A stretch of 64,000 nucleotides of DNA from Epiperipatus broadwayi (GCA_028023455.1 JAQFVV010006246.1:2533501-2597500), one strand, 5' to 3'; positions 1-12,579 are shown, counted from the stretch's first letter. Made by a program: numbers and translations. Notes: generated from the letters alone by a model not told the origin.

Positions 1-1260
1 TAAAATTTACAATATGAAAAATTTAAATTAAAATCCAATGAAAAATTATATACAAGTTTCTTATTTATATTTTTTACACATTTATATCACCGAAGTCTGT
101 TTTTTTTTTTAATGCTTAAAATTTAGAGTTTAATAACGGCTTTTTTCTTCCATGGAGTTCTGGTTAATAATGTTATTAAAATCCTTGGGTGTTTTAATTT
201 CATTGAGTTTTTGGTAATTTTAATAAAAAATTATTTCTGCTTGATTTTATAATATTTATAGAAAACTTCTTTAGAAGTTTAATGACTTCTGGTCTTTGTA
301 TTTATGAGACAGGTAATTGTAATTCCATTACATTTTGACAATATTAATTATTATACATTTTTCTTAATGCTTGGGATAGAAACATCTGTACTTCATTATT
401 AAAAAGATTTCTTAATTTATTATCACTGCAGAACAGTAGATAATAGTGTAGCAATGGTTAATATTGACCTATGAATTTCTTTTTGATGGGATACAGTATT
501 TGCTCTTTTTTTCTTCTTTTCTCAAATCTAAGTTTCAGTTTAAACCAGGTAGCATTAGTGTATTCATAATGTTCTACTTTTTTATTGAAAAGCATTTTCT
601 TTATCAATATTATTTAATTCAGGAATTTGATAAACATTGCGGTTAATTTTATAATAGCAAAATATGTTGACATATATAGACAAATCCAATTAAAAAAAAT
701 TAAAAATAAAGTGAAACATTTTAACTTCAATATAATCCATTGCACAATATTAAAATTCTAAATATAGGTGGACTACCCATGCTTTTAAAATATTTATTGA
801 TAAGAAAATGAATGTTTATTTTAAACATTTATTGATAAGAAAATGCATGTTTATTTTATAGTACATGTACATCTTAGTATTTTTATTTTTAAATTTCAAT
901 ATTACTTTACATATATACCAACTAATAAGATTCAATATCTTAGGTAGTTAACACTGAAATATATAATCTGAAATTATACAAGTAATTTGCCAATTTAAAA
1001 GTCAGGTTCACAATAAGATCAAGCTCTAATTCAAGTATATTTATAGAAAAAGCTCTAGATATGGATGGATTATTAATGCTTTTAAAATATTTTTGGCAGG
1101 AGAGTGCATGTCTATTTTCTCATGCATGTGTGAAGAGTAGTTTACTTCTACAATGTTTTATATTGCAATTTTTCCATTTAAATATTAGAATCATAATAAG
1201 ATTAAGCTCTAAGTATGGAGTATCAACAATGCTTTTAAAATATTTGTTGATGGAAGATAT
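1..1260. repeat. AT-rich DNA with three diverged copies of a short repeat
   Basis: I see no gene here. The phrase atgcttttaaaatattt followed by ttg recurs near 779, 1077 and 1230, and a second phrase (aataagatcaagctctaa or close variants) recurs near 1012 and 1196 in the same relative order. This suggests an old degenerate tandem duplication. The two ORFs over 60 codons (464-646 and 1061-1363) are AT-driven and resemble no family I recognise. Confidence 0.45.
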
Positions 1261-1310
1261 TTTGTATGATCAAATCACTGTATTATCATTTTATATATAT
1301 ATATATATAA

Positions 1311-1604
1311 CAATAGATGGCGTTCTACCAAAAACACCATCAAGCGTATGTTTGTTTACATAAATGTCAGAGCAAGCATTCACTATCTCTAACTTTGGTT
1401 CCACCTTATGTTAATAGCATATAAAAGCGATTTGCCCGCTGACGAAGAAGCTGCAAAAACCAAAAACAATTAAATGGGCCGAGCGCTTTCGAGGTTTTCC
1501 CTCATATTCATGTTAACTAAAGTTAGAGATAGTGAATGCTTGCTCTGACATTTATGTAAACAAACATACGCTTGACGGTGTTTTTGGTAGAACACCATCT
1601 ATTG
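1311..1604. mobile_element. Foldback/MITE-like element with 86-bp terminal inverted repeats
   Basis: The left arm (1311-1396, starting CAATAGATGG) is repeated as its reverse complement at 1519-1604 (ending CCATCTATTG), with only a few mismatches. The 122-bp loop is much more GC-rich than its surroundings and holds no ORF of note. The left side abuts a (TA)n run. No clear target-site duplication can be read, so the superfamily stays open. With 86-bp arms the unit could form a long hairpin RNA if transcribed. Confidence 0.8.
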
Positions 1605-1666
1605 TCATAAATACCAAGCATTAGCAAGTTTTAATTTGTGTTTTTTTATTTTTCATATATATATAT

Positions 1667-4600
1667 TGTACCCTTTTGTTTAGGTAAGGATGAATTATTT
1701 AGATCAATTTACTAGAAAATTTTAAATTTCAAAGCTAAGTAAGGGCATGATGTATATAATGTGTTGAGGATCTTTTAAAAATCTAGTTAGAGCAAATAAA
1801 AATATTTATTGTATAATATTGTGTTAATATTGTATGGTTGGGAAAACTGGCCATAATAAATACTGCATTAATAAGTCTTGTAAATAAATGTTTAAAGTAA
1901 ATTTTAAAAGTAATAACTTAAGGTTAAATAAATAGACTATTTAATAATAATAATAATTATATTTAATAATTCTATTTAAAAATCATTTAATTAAAGGTGA
2001 TAATGTGGGAGAAAAGTGCATATTCGATTTTATAATATTAAAAGAATTATTTTAAATTTTGCTATAATATTGTTTTTATGTAATATTGTGTAAATTAAAT
2101 CATTTTTTTTATTTTTGGTTAAGCATTTCATGTATTTTTTGTAAATCACATGATGTGTAGATATTCACACATGGGCTTGCGGAGTTTTTCTAGTAAAGTT
2201 GAAACTGTTTTAAAATTATAATATAAGATTTAAAAATAGTATAATTGTCTATCCCAGAATAAAAATAATATTAGCTGTTATAAATATTAAGTTGGGTTTT
2301 AAAAATGAATGTAATAAGTAAAAGTAGATTTTTATTTTGTTTTAAAAATAACTATGTTTTAAAAGAAGGCTAAAAGTAATAATAAATATTATAATATGAT
2401 TTTTAAAAGTTATATTAAAGTGTATGGTAAGTGTAAATATAATATGAAAATGAACTAAAAATTAAATAATATAATAAATATTTAGTAAATTATTATTTAT
2501 TTTAATTTTAATCCAGCGTTTTTGGCCAGGGAAATAAGCAGAGCATTGTTTAATTTGACCAATCAAATGTGTAGTTTGTCTAGTTATAAAACAGGTGCAC
2601 GATTATTTTTCAGGATACTACTACTGTTATTACTATGACTACAACTTCTATCGATGGAGTAAGTTATATTAACAACTGAGTCTCTGGTAATTTACAGTTT
2701 TAAAATTTAGAAGTACCAGTAATGGTCAATTTTATTTATTTTAAAATTCTAAAAGAACGTACAATAATTTATTATTAAAAGATTGTATAATATTGAGATG
2801 AGAGGCTAAAAGCTAAGTAATTCCTTACCTATCAATTTATTAAACCTAATTTATCGTCAAGCTAAACATGAATAAATCATCATTAAATTTAAATTTATGA
2901 ATAGAAATGTCAAATTATTATTTTGCTATTAGGCACATAATTTTGTCTATATTAATTTGTCATACTAATTTACTGTTGAATTTAGCAAATTGGACTTCAC
3001 AGAGGAGGTTTCTAAAAATCCGCCGGAAATAAAAATTACAGAAATATGAAAATACCTTATTCAAAGGATTTATTTAAAATAAGTTAGTAAACTTTAAAAA
3101 AAAACTGTAAATTTGATCAAAGAATTATTTTAAGATGCTGAAATATTTCTTTATGAAGAAATATTGAAAAATCAATTTTAAGCTATCAATAATTTTTTAA
3201 AAATACAAAATTAAGATTGTTAACAGAATGCTTCATATCGTATTAAGGAGAAATCTGTAACAATAAGTTAATTATTGTATGTTGGTCATACAAAAGATTT
3301 TTCAAAAATTATTTATGGAAAATATTTTAAACTACGTATTAAATACCGACGAACACTAAATTTTGATGTTGTATCAAGGAATATAAACCAATGGGAAAAT
3401 TGTGTAAAAGTAGTAGAACTTTGAAAAATTATTTCATCATATAATATTGAAAATACATTTAATAATTAATATGTTAAAATAAGAAGAACCATGAACTATT
3501 TGTAAAAATTTTAAAGGCAGATCTATAATGATTTATAAAGCAATCCGGATATTTTACAAGTCGACTTACCTTTGTTTTCATTTTATTTTTTTAAAAAATG
3601 TTGTCATACATTTTGTTAAAGTGGAACCATCGGAGCATGCATGTCAGTAAAAGTTTTTTTAACAAGCACTGTACCAGGAAAAAAAGACACGTTCTTTAAT
3701 GAACTTTTTTATCGATGGAGATTGTAAATATGTTTTTAAATTATTTCTTTTACTAAAAAAATTAATATTAATGCTTATTCACAGTATAGAAATAGGGAAG
3801 GAACATAAAAACATTAAACTATTTACTAACCTAGTAATTAGATTTTTATTAAAAATCTTTAATAATTTTTTAAAAAAACTTAATATTATTTTTAAAGTAT
3901 GATAATGTGGAATAAATGATGATATGTAATGTTTTATTTAGTTCATGATCCAGAAACATCAATTAAGTAATCACCAGTGGAGACATATTATTTATGGTAA
4001 CAATTGTAAAAATATTGATAATTTTATAATTTATTTTATTATTTTTTTGGTGTGGATGTATGAGAACGTATATGAAAAACACGATGCATACACACAGCTT
4101 ATAATTTATTTATTCATTTTAAAAATATGCATACTTTTATTTATATTATAAGTATATTTTAATATAAGGGAAATATAAGTATATGATTCTATTATAACTG
4201 AACTTAGTGTTTATTTTAAGTGAGTAAGGTAGTAAAGTGGTATATCGATACTGATTGTTTATATTTTTGGGTTTAAGAGTTATCAAAGAATGAAGTAATC
4301 TTTTCTTATTGAGCAGTTAGATTGTTATTTATACGTGAATTTATTTATTGTTATAGAAATGTGGGAAGGAATTTAGCGATGTAGAGTGATAGATCTCTAA
4401 TGATAATAGCTTGGTAGTAAGTTAAATGAAACCGAGGTAATATTTTATGTAGGATTTATTTATATTGGAATAAGGGTAGTTAATAATAATGATTATGCAA
4501 GTATAGATAACTTAGCCCTATAGCTTGTATATGTTCATGGCAGTGTTTATGTGTGTTGAAGTTGAATGTTCCATAGAGCTGAATCAATAGCCTGGACATT

Positions 4601-6457
4601 ATATTTAGTAGTAGAGGTTATTAGACAAAGAAGTCATACCTCATTTATTATACACTGTTACCATGATGATTATTTGATAGAGGTACTATTGAATTAAAAC
4701 TCTAGTTTATTCCATATACTTACCTGTTTATTTACTATCAAAATTTCTCAGATTGCATCGTGAAGGATGGTATTTAAAATATGAAATGATGAATAAGTTT
4801 GAAGTGTGGAATTGTTATTGAAGAAGATAAGATAGGTTATATTATTTTTAAGTAAAGATAGAAATAAATGCAAAGAGTACAAGAATATAGTTTGTCAGTA
4901 AAGAATCATAAAACTTTTCATATTTGAAATTGATTGTTATTTATTACAAATGAATAAATGATAATTAAAGTGGGTTTATAAAGATGTTGTTTAATTATTA
5001 AGTTTTAAAAAGACTTAATTATGAAGCATATTTTTACAAGTAAAGGGATAAAACTAAATCGTGTTTTTTGAAGAATATAAGTAATCATAAGTTTGTACAA
5101 GTTATTCTATAATAACAATACATCAGTACGTACATTTTATTTGACATTAAAATTAATGATTAGTAAGCAGTCTAGGTTAATTGCTATGCTATTAATTAAA
5201 GTTATTCACATTATTAATAAGTTAGGAATGACTATATGGAATAGTAAAATTATTTTGAAAAGAACTAAATAACAATAATAAATGCATATTGAATTAATAA
5301 TTTATATTATATTTTTAAAACTTACTGACTTAATGAAACTTAATGGAGATGTAATAGAGATACTATGATAATATTTTTAAATAATAGATATTTTTTTATA
5401 AAAACAATGTTCTGTATTCCATATTTTATTTTATTTAATATATTTTTTTTTTTGAAAGTACATAAATGGGAGTAAACAAAGTTCATTAATGTTGTAAATA
5501 ATGTACATAATTTATTGTTGAAGTTTGTTAATAAAATTTGTTAAGTTTGTTTATAAATCTTGGTGTTGACTCAATTTCTCCACATCACAATTACATAATC
5601 ACAGATAATTTGAATTAAGATATAATATTTGCACAACATAAATAAAACTATTATTTAAGAGTTATAATATTTTCTTGATATGATTTTCTTTAAGAAACTT
5701 CATTTATTATATCATTATTATGGTCATAGAATAACCATAAAATATTTACACAGAATTATAGTATTATTTTGGTTGCCACATATTCTCAGATTATAAGATC
5801 ATACCACATATTTATTTAAGATGCCATATGGATAATAAAAGATTACATTATATTATTATTATTTATTATACATGATTAATATTACAATGAGAAAAGAGAT
5901 GAGATTAAAGTATACATTGAAGATTATTATTATTATTTAATTATTATTAGTATTAGTCAGATGTAGTTAGGAATGATATTAAATTCCTTATCATGCTTGA
6001 TTACAATGATTATAATTGCCTAGAATTATTTTAAAAGAACCTGAGATTATTTGAGCTAGATTATTTAGATAAAGATATGAGGATTATTTTATTGAGATAA
6101 TTTTAATTAAGTAAGTAACTATTGAAGATGTAGGAATGCTATAGATTTATTGTTTGAGATAATAGGAGGGAATAGTATTCTTATGCCATTGAGGTAGTAT
6201 CTTATGGGATATTGGCTCAATGTATTCGTCTTGCCACTTGTAAACTCACTTCATAGTCTCATGATTTTTATTAGATATTTATTTATTTAATTTATGAAAC
6301 AAAACTATATTATTATTTATTAGGTAAAGCTAGTTTAGTGATTTATAGTATTAAAGAATATATTATTATTGATTGGATACATTTTTAAGTGAACATAAAT
6401 ATTTATTTGTGCTAGACCAATTTGGTATTATTATATTTTCCTAAAAGTGAGGGTACA
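1667..6457 (+). mobile_element. Element A: long LTR-like element inserted in a TA microsatellite
   Basis: The element starts TGTACCCTTTT directly after a (TA)n run and ends GTGAGGGTACA directly before another, so the termini are short inverted repeats (TGTACCC/GGGTACA) of the TG..CA kind used by LTRs. The first 900 bases match element G at 60955 (same start, shared agaaaattttaaattt block, shared TATA and CCAAT placement), and the stretch after the promoter matches 30358-30600. No pol, gag or transposase motif is visible; ORFs such as 3699-3902 and 3945-4151 are low-complexity. The best reading is a very long solo LTR or a decayed element. Confidence 0.6.
2559..2591 (+). promoter_or_regulatory. 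Putative Pol II promoter of element A (CCAATCA and TATAAAA)
   Basis: CCAATCAA at 2559-2566 is followed by TATAAAA at 2585-2591. Downstream lies a short potential leader exon with an ATG at 2635 (eight codons) ending in a good splice donor, GGA|GTAAGT, at 2658/2659. The same order CCAAT, TATA, leader, GTAAGT occurs in the related copies at 30225-30358 and (CCAAT and TATA only) at 61839-61872, which supports function in the ancestral element. Confidence 0.5.
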
Positions 6458-6473
6458 ATATATATATATATAT
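6458..6473. repeat. (TA)n microsatellite shared by elements A and B
   Basis: A 16-bp TA run separates the TACA end of element A from the TGTAAC start of gypsy element B. Two unrelated elements therefore sit on the two sides of one microsatellite. Confidence 0.85.
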
Positions 6474-6982
6474 TGTAACAAAACCTCCCTTCTTCCATCT
6501 CTTAAGACCATATATACTTATATTTATCCATATATGCACGCACCCATATATATCACTTTGCAAGGCAAATGTATTATTCTGTTTTATTTATCAAATTAAT
6601 ATAGCAGTTTCCCAATGCATATTTATGGACATCGCAAGGATTCCAAGCACCAATCTTATGTTAAATAATAATTATAAGAAGGGAGAGACTACTAATAAAC
6701 AGCCACAGACTTTAATAAAATGTGAGGTGTTTAACCCTCAGTTAGCTCAGGCTCAGGGTGGGTGCCGTTATGGCCAGTAGTAGATAGAAATGGGAACAAG
6801 CATTTACCTTTTTTATATACAATAACAAAAATAAGAATAATCCAACAACAGATTTCTAGACATAGTTTTGTTATCACTAAAATTTATTATGCTAAACATC
6901 AAGTATCAGTATACAAACATAAAAGGAATAATTTAACTTTAACCTGTTAACATATAAAACTAAAGCTCTGACATTTTGATTC
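6474..6982 (-). repeat. 3' LTR of gypsy element B
   Basis: This block aligns along nearly its whole length with 12068-12565, including shared phrases such as aataatccaacaacagattt and ccaagcaccaatcttatg. Its + strand begins TGTAACAAAACCTCCC, identical to the sequence that starts the other LTR at 9256. The inner end is truncated by the deletion that fused it to the RT fragment. Confidence 0.85.
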
Positions 6983-7160
6983 ATGCACCACTCTTCTTCT
7001 TAACCACTACTAGAGGTTTTAATATGGTGACACACATTTAGATATCCCCCATTCTATCATCTGGTTTATTTGATTTCTTTACCTCCCTATATTGATATGG
7101 CCTGGATATGAGTGCAATTGCAATGGCTGGTCCTGTTTCAATTTGATGCATTGTTCAAAG
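6983..7160 (-). pseudogene. Reverse transcriptase N-terminal fragment (gypsy element B)
   Basis: Minus-strand translation gives RPYQYREVKK, then after frame disruption VVVKKKSGA, which match the start of a gypsy RT domain (R-P-Y-R... and ...P.V.V.KK.G). The palm with its YxDD site is absent because the sequence runs straight into the LTR. There are several in-frame stops. Assignment rests on motif resemblance only. Confidence 0.6.
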
Positions 7161-7594
7161 CCCTAGATTATGGTTGGTATTTCTGAAAATACCTGTTGGT
7201 ATTGATACTTCTGCCTGAAGGTCTCCTTGTCTTCATTTGCAGCAATAATTTCCTGGATTTTCTTTTCAATCTCTCCTGTCTTTTTTCCTTCTATCTGGAT
7301 TACTCCTATTGATCGATGTAATTGTGTTGCGGTACACATGGTGGCTTCTCCTTCACATATAAACTGACCGGTTCTAAAAATTTATTGCACATCTATTCCG
7401 GTTTAAAAAATTTGTCCCTATCAGTATATCATGTATCAGGTCTTTCATGATTAGAAAGACTTGAGGAAATGGTTCCCCATTAACATGAAGGTCCATCCAT
7501 ACCTGCTTGGGTTCAAATCTTGCCATTTTATTATTTGCCATCCTGATTTGGATTGGTTTAATAGGGAGTGTTTAGACGCTGATCTACTAGTTTA

Positions 7595-7700
7595 TGATTT
7601 GTATATACAACTCCTCAGCACAGAGATTTGGCTGACAGAGTCCACTAATGCCTCAGTCTACCTTCCAGCAATCTCTATTTTTGGGCAGCCCAGACTTGTA
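7595..7700 (-). pseudogene. Retropepsin (aspartic protease) remnant (gypsy element B)
   Basis: The minus strand encodes EALVDSVSQISVLRS, recognisably the active-site segment ALVDSGSQ.S of gypsy-type proteases, with the catalytic Asp kept and the Gly of DSG changed to Val. It lies between gag and RT, as expected. Stop codons follow within about 15 codons on the same frame. Confidence 0.7.
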
Positions 7701-7779
7701 CATGTTGGAACCCATTCTTTATTAAAACATCAAGTTTCCTATGCACCTCTCTTCCCCCTTTCCGATCCCAGTCTTCCTC

Positions 7780-8700
7780 TTTTCCTTCCCTCACTGTTCT
7801 TTAACCTCCAATTGTCATAGTATTCTATCAACCTCTTTCACCTTTCTCTTTGTTGTATTTCCTATTCTTGTCATTACTTCACTTGGCAGATTTCTACGTA
7901 CAATTCTTAAAATGTGTTTTTTTAATAAATCACAAGCTTCCAGTTCCTTTAGTTGCACCACCTGATATCTGAAGAACTGGACATATGACTCTTCCCCTTT
8001 CTCATGAAACCTTTTCTGGATGATATGAGCTATAATCTGTTCCTGGTGTTCCTCACTCCACCTGATATCTGAAGAACTGGACATATGTCTCTTCCCCTTT
8101 CTCATGAAACCTTTTCTGGATAATATGAGCTTCAATCTGTTCCTGATGTTGCTCATTCCAGAATGTTTTATTTAGCACCCTTTTTATACCCTCCAAACAT
8201 CTTTGACTGTGTCATTAGCCTCACTCCAGAATGTTTTATTTAGCACCCTTTTGTACTCTCCAAACATCTTTGGCTGTGTCATTAGCAACTCCCATCAATC
8301 CCAGGCATACTCCTTCAGGTTGCTGTGGGCCACTATTAGTTTACCACAATCCTCCATCTTTTATCTGCAAAAGTATCTTTTTAAGCATTTTAAGTGTTCT
8401 CCTGACATTTCCTCCTTTTTCCCTTTGAATATCTATATTTTAATCATCTCATTCCTTTCCCATCTGTCTCACCCTTGTATATTTTTGTTTATTTCTTTGG
8501 GTTTTCCTATTTCTGGTTGGACGTCTCAGACTTCATTTCCCAACACCCTGCACTGCTTTCTTGTTAGCCTTTACCACACTTTTCCTAGCTCTACTACAGT
8601 TTCCCTTGCTCTCCAATGCATGATTTCATTTCCCAATCTATTTCATTCTTGAAACCTCACTAAATAAAAGATAACAGATTGTGTATTATTGGCTTATTAC
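7780..8700 (-). pseudogene. gag remnant (gypsy element B), with internal tandem duplications
   Basis: The best open stretch (8156-7815, 113 codons) contains two copies of a segment ending FHEKGEESYVQFFRYQ, then LKELEACDLLKKHILRIV and RNLPSEVMTRIG. This resembles the capsid region of Ty3/gypsy Gag (a ..F..L......L.E......... pattern before the nucleocapsid). The upstream part (8370-8160) reads LKEYAWD and WELLMTQPKMFGEYKRV in broken frames. No CCHC knuckle is clear. Two back-to-back duplications (see 7960-8295) lengthen this copy relative to the ancestor. Confidence 0.65.
7960..8295. repeat. Two adjacent tandem duplications inside gag
   Basis: A unit of about 100 bp beginning cacctgatatctgaagaac occurs twice (about 7961-8057 and 8058-8157), followed by a unit of about 69 bp beginning cagaatgttttatttagc, also twice (about 8158-8226 and 8227-8295). 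The copies are nearly identical, so both duplications are recent compared with the overall decay of the element. Confidence 0.85.
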
Positions 8701-9237
8701 ATTAACACAAAATAAGATGGTTATTTCTTGGGAGATATATATTTAAAAAAAATACTTTTATTTACAATGATTCGAGCATTTGAGTTATTCATTTAAAAAT
8801 ATAAACATTTTTTTTATAATATAAATAAATATTGCTTTGTTAAACGGAACTTCTGAAATTAATAGTGAAACACATGATAGAAATAGTACCTGAATATAAT
8901 TTTAATCCATTTATTAGTTGGTTTTATTTAAAGTCAGCAATTATAATCAAAATATAAGCTTATTTTATTCAGGACAGAACGATGATTTAATCTTAAAAGA
9001 TTACACTTTCAAAAATTAAATAATTATTACCCTTTTCTTCACTTACACTTAAATTATTTACTACTGAATACTCAAAAATAATTATTAACCGATATTACCT
9101 AACTCAATTTATATAAATATCACTACAGTATTTCTTTTCCTAGTTATTTAATATGTATATATATATATATAAAATTCAAGTTACTGCAATAAAATTACTT
9201 GTAAATTCCCCATCCCACTCTGCTTCTCTGCGAGAGG

Positions 9238-9254
9238 CCCCACATCGGGTACCA
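9238..9254 (-). promoter_or_regulatory. tRNA primer-binding site of gypsy element B
   Basis: Read on the minus strand, the LTR end ...GTTACA is followed after one or two bases by TGGTACCCGATGTGGGG. Starting TGG immediately inside the 5' LTR is the expected form of a PBS paired to a tRNA 3'-CCA end. I do not assign the tRNA. Confidence 0.7.
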
Positions 9255-9255
9255 T

Positions 9256-9312
9256 TGTAACAAAACCTCCCTTCCATCTCTTAAGACCATATATACTTAT
9301 ATATATATGCAC
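9256..9312 (-). repeat. 5' LTR of gypsy element B, first part
   Basis: On the + strand TGTAACAAAACCTCCCTTCC matches the start of the 3' LTR at 6474, but homology stops at ATATATGCAC (9312). It resumes at 12068 with CATATATATCAC, so the LTR is split by an insertion. Confidence 0.8.
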
Positions 9313-12062
9313 TGAAACAGTAAGATTCCTATTCGACTCTTAAGTTTCACCTTTTTTTATCATCTCACCCACCACTCTATCCTACCCAAATTTAAACTTT
9401 TTTGATATCGAATTGTGTGTGTTGCAATATTAAAAATGTATAAATATATGTATAATTCACCACACACACACATGTTTCAATAACAAATTTAAAGCGATAA
9501 ATAAAAAGAAATGATATAGTTTGTATTTCTCTTTTAGTTATATAATTTTATGTAATTTTAACCATTTATTTTAAATGATAAAGTTTGTTATTTATTGCTG
9601 TGTTTAAATTTCATATTTAATAATAATTTTAGAAATCTGATTGTAATTTAATCAAAAGTAAAATAATTGTATATTCCCTTTTGTATTTGAAATTTTAAAA
9701 GTAACAGTCGGTGAGTGATAATAGATTAATTAAAAAGAAAAATTCCCTAAAATCTAATACGAAATGTAAATGTAAAAATAAACGTGAACAATAGAAATGC
9801 AGCTTTCTATATAAATTAAACTTACAAGAATGTATTGATTATCCTCAGGGCAAATGAGTGGATCCAAAAATAAAATATAATGAAAATTAAAAAGATAAGA
9901 TCAATAAGAGAGGACATTTTGAACTTTCTAAGAACTTTCAGTTAAACTTTAGCTGTGCTCTCGATTAGTTGAGAGTCTCCAAAAGTCATAAATTAATTTA
10001 CCTACCACAGTATGTTCGAGTAGAAAGTGCCCAGACTATTTTCCTCCCGGGAAATGGTTGATCACATGCCGTGAACCTTCACATGTGCCCTCCAGAATAC
10101 CAACCAATATCTGCTGCCCAGACAATTAGAAAGCTGCTGCTACTGTTAAATTAAATGAATCATTTAAATGCTGGAAAGAACTGCTACTTCTGAAATTATG
10201 AACAATTTGCTACTGAATCTGAAAATTTCTCATAAAACAGGTACCTGTACCCAAATTCTCCTAGAGTACTCTAAATATTCACGCTATAGCTCACTCTATA
10301 TATAACTTGTAAACTGTAACTTGTAAAACTTTAAATTGTAAAACTTTGAAGTTAATTATTAATTACTTATGTAAATTTCTTTAATAATCTAGCTTGCCTA
10401 ATTCTATCTTTTCTTGGGTACATATTTCTAAATTTTACATTTTGATTATCTAATTATAGCATGCTTACAAGATTTCCGATTGGACCTCGCTAAATTTAAA
10501 TATAGATTTTTAATCAAAATGGTTGCCATCTTATCTAGCAACCTATTAATATATTTTGTTATATACTTCTGTTGGCTGGTCAGCTCGGAAATCTCCATAA
10601 TTTTCTAAATATAAATCCATGATTGCTTGAAACAGTGGATGCATGTCTTGCAAATCCTCATTAATATTTATTTCTATAAATTACTTAATATTCTCGTATA
10701 AATCGACATGCATTCAATGCTTCATTTATTGTAATGCAGAGGTCTACTAATTATCAAACGACTGACATATTAGTTATTAATACTTACCCAGCTTACCTAT
10801 TGTTTTATATTTTATTAAGTTTTTAAGTAATAATTCCGTAAATTGCATTTCTTTGAGAGTCAAAAACATTCTTTATTAAATGTTGATGATGTAGGGCCAA
10901 GTTATAAAATATATTTAAGTCTTAACAGAATAGTCTGTAGATTATACATGTGTTATGTTTTGGAGATGCGATGACCTATTATAAGCCTTGGATATTCTGG
11001 ATTCTATTGGGTTGAAATTAACTCCAGTTGTCCTACACAAGCGGACAAATAAATGTTCCCCATAGGGCTTGATGACTGTCATGCAGCCAGGAAGTAATCA
11101 TGGCACAAACCAATTGCCCCTGCTTATGCTTAGGTGACACCTTATCTCTTTGGGCCCATGTCAAATGCCAGCCCGTTGTTATAAACTCATTCATGGCTTC
11201 GCGGTCTCAATATACTGCCACTCTCATATCACCTTTCTAGACGTGCCACGTGTTTCTTCTTATTAATTCTATTTATTCAATATATAACTCCGTCTCTGCA
11301 TTAGTGACATAATTCACTCTCAAATAAATGTCTGTCCATAGTAATTTGTAAATATCTTCTTTAATTAAATAAATATGTGTTCACCATTACTATTATTAAT
11401 TCTATATTAGATTCTTGCATTGCAAAGATATAAATCCTGAAGGCATGCTCGGAAATACTTGCTCGAGAATTTAGGTAGCTAGATTACATCAGCCACATAA
11501 ATGTATCTTTTTGTAAAATATAACAGTACTGGAAATACCGCTACTGAGATATTAAATATAACAAAATATTGGTTAAATGATTTCGTATGAAATATTTTAA
11601 ATGATATATATATATCTTTGTAAAGTATAACAGTATCAGAAATACTGTTACTGAGATTTTAAATCTTACCAAATATTATTAGTTAAATGAGTTATTATAA
11701 AATATTCTAAATAAATAATTTCAAACTATACATCTGCCATTTCATCTTTATTTATTTGATACCCATTCAATATAATATTTCCTCGATTCTGTAAAATATA
11801 AATGTTTAATATTGATGTTATTATTGGCTAACTCGAAATAAAATTCTTGATTCTCTTGCATCTCCCTGACCACCATGCCTAAAGAGATATTTACTAATGT
11901 AGCATCAGATGCATTGTTTCGTAGATTGTATTGTGGAACTGATAAACTATGTTCAAAATCAGTACTATGGGTGGCTTCGCTACCTAGATGGTGCTGCAGT
12001 TCTGTGTGGTGGTCGAATTCTGCACTATGTTAACAAATCACATGTTTCTGACCGTTACAGCA
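9313..12062. mobile_element. 2.75-kb TG..CA insertion (solo-LTR-like) nested in the LTR of element B
   Basis: The insert begins TGAAACAGTAAG and ends CCGTTACAGCA, i.e. TG..CA. It is flanked by a direct 5-bp duplication, TGCAC (9308-9312 and 12063-12067), and the uninterrupted LTR sequence can be checked against 6474-6982. No coding domain is visible inside. It holds two diverged copies of a block about 120 bp apart (near 11505-11580 and 11620-11700, sharing actgttactgagattttaaat-like text). TG..CA ends plus a 5-bp duplication are typical of an LTR element, so a long solo LTR is the best guess. Confidence 0.7.
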
Positions 12063-12067
12063 TGCAC

Positions 12068-12569
12068 CATATATATCACTTTGTGAGGCCATATATACTT
12101 ATATTTATACATATACACATACAGCCATATATATCACTTTGCGAAGTGAATGTATTATTGTTTTATTAATCAAATTAATATAGCAATTTCCTAATGTGTA
12201 TTTATGGACAGCATGAAGATTCCAAGCACCAATCTTATGATAAATAAGAATTATATGGAGAGTCTACTAAAACAGCCACAGACTTTAATAAAATGTGAGA
12301 GGTTTAAGCCTCAGCTACCTCAGGCTCAGGGTGGTTGGTGTTATGGCCAGGAGGAGATATAAATGGAAACAAGCATTTACCTTTTTTTATACAATAAAAA
12401 AATAAGAATAATCCAACAACAGATTTCTACACATGGTTTTGTTATCACTAATATTTACTAAGAGTTACACTAAACATCAAGTATCGGTATACAAACATAA
12501 AAGGAATAATTTAACTTTAACCCGTTAACATATAAAACTAAAGCTCTGATATTTCGATTTGTAATATAC
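12068..12569 (-). repeat. 5' LTR of gypsy element B, second part
   Basis: This is the continuation of the interrupted LTR and aligns with 6540-6982. The ORF at 12470-12721 on the minus strand partly overlaps it and is not a gene of its own. Confidence 0.8.
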
Positions 12570-12579
12570 ACATATATGC

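Larger units (their letters stand above)
6474..12569 (-). mobile_element. Element B: degenerate Ty3/gypsy LTR retrotransposon, minus strand, with nested insertion
   Basis: The minus strand reads 5' LTR (12569-12063 plus 9312-9256), primer-binding site (9254-9238), gag (about 8700-7800), protease (about 7690-7600), the start of RT (about 7160-6983) and then directly the 3' LTR (6982-6474). The rest of RT, RNase H, integrase and the polypurine tract are missing, so an internal deletion joined RT to the LTR. Every coding part has stops or frameshifts, so the copy is dead. The left end lies in (TA)n; the right end, near 12569, is also followed by an ATATATG tract. The exact right boundary is uncertain by about 10 bp. 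Confidence 0.8.

Noticed and set aside
1436-1500. Possible hammerhead ribozyme in the loop of the first foldback (CTGACGA)
   Set aside because: The GAAA half of the core and a closing stem with a cleavage triplet are missing at workable distance on either strand.
7461-7820. 119-codon + strand ORF
   Set aside because: Antisense of the protease/gag region of element B.
8203-8652. 149-codon + strand ORF
   Set aside because: It is the antisense of the gypsy gag remnant, created by its purine-rich coding strand.
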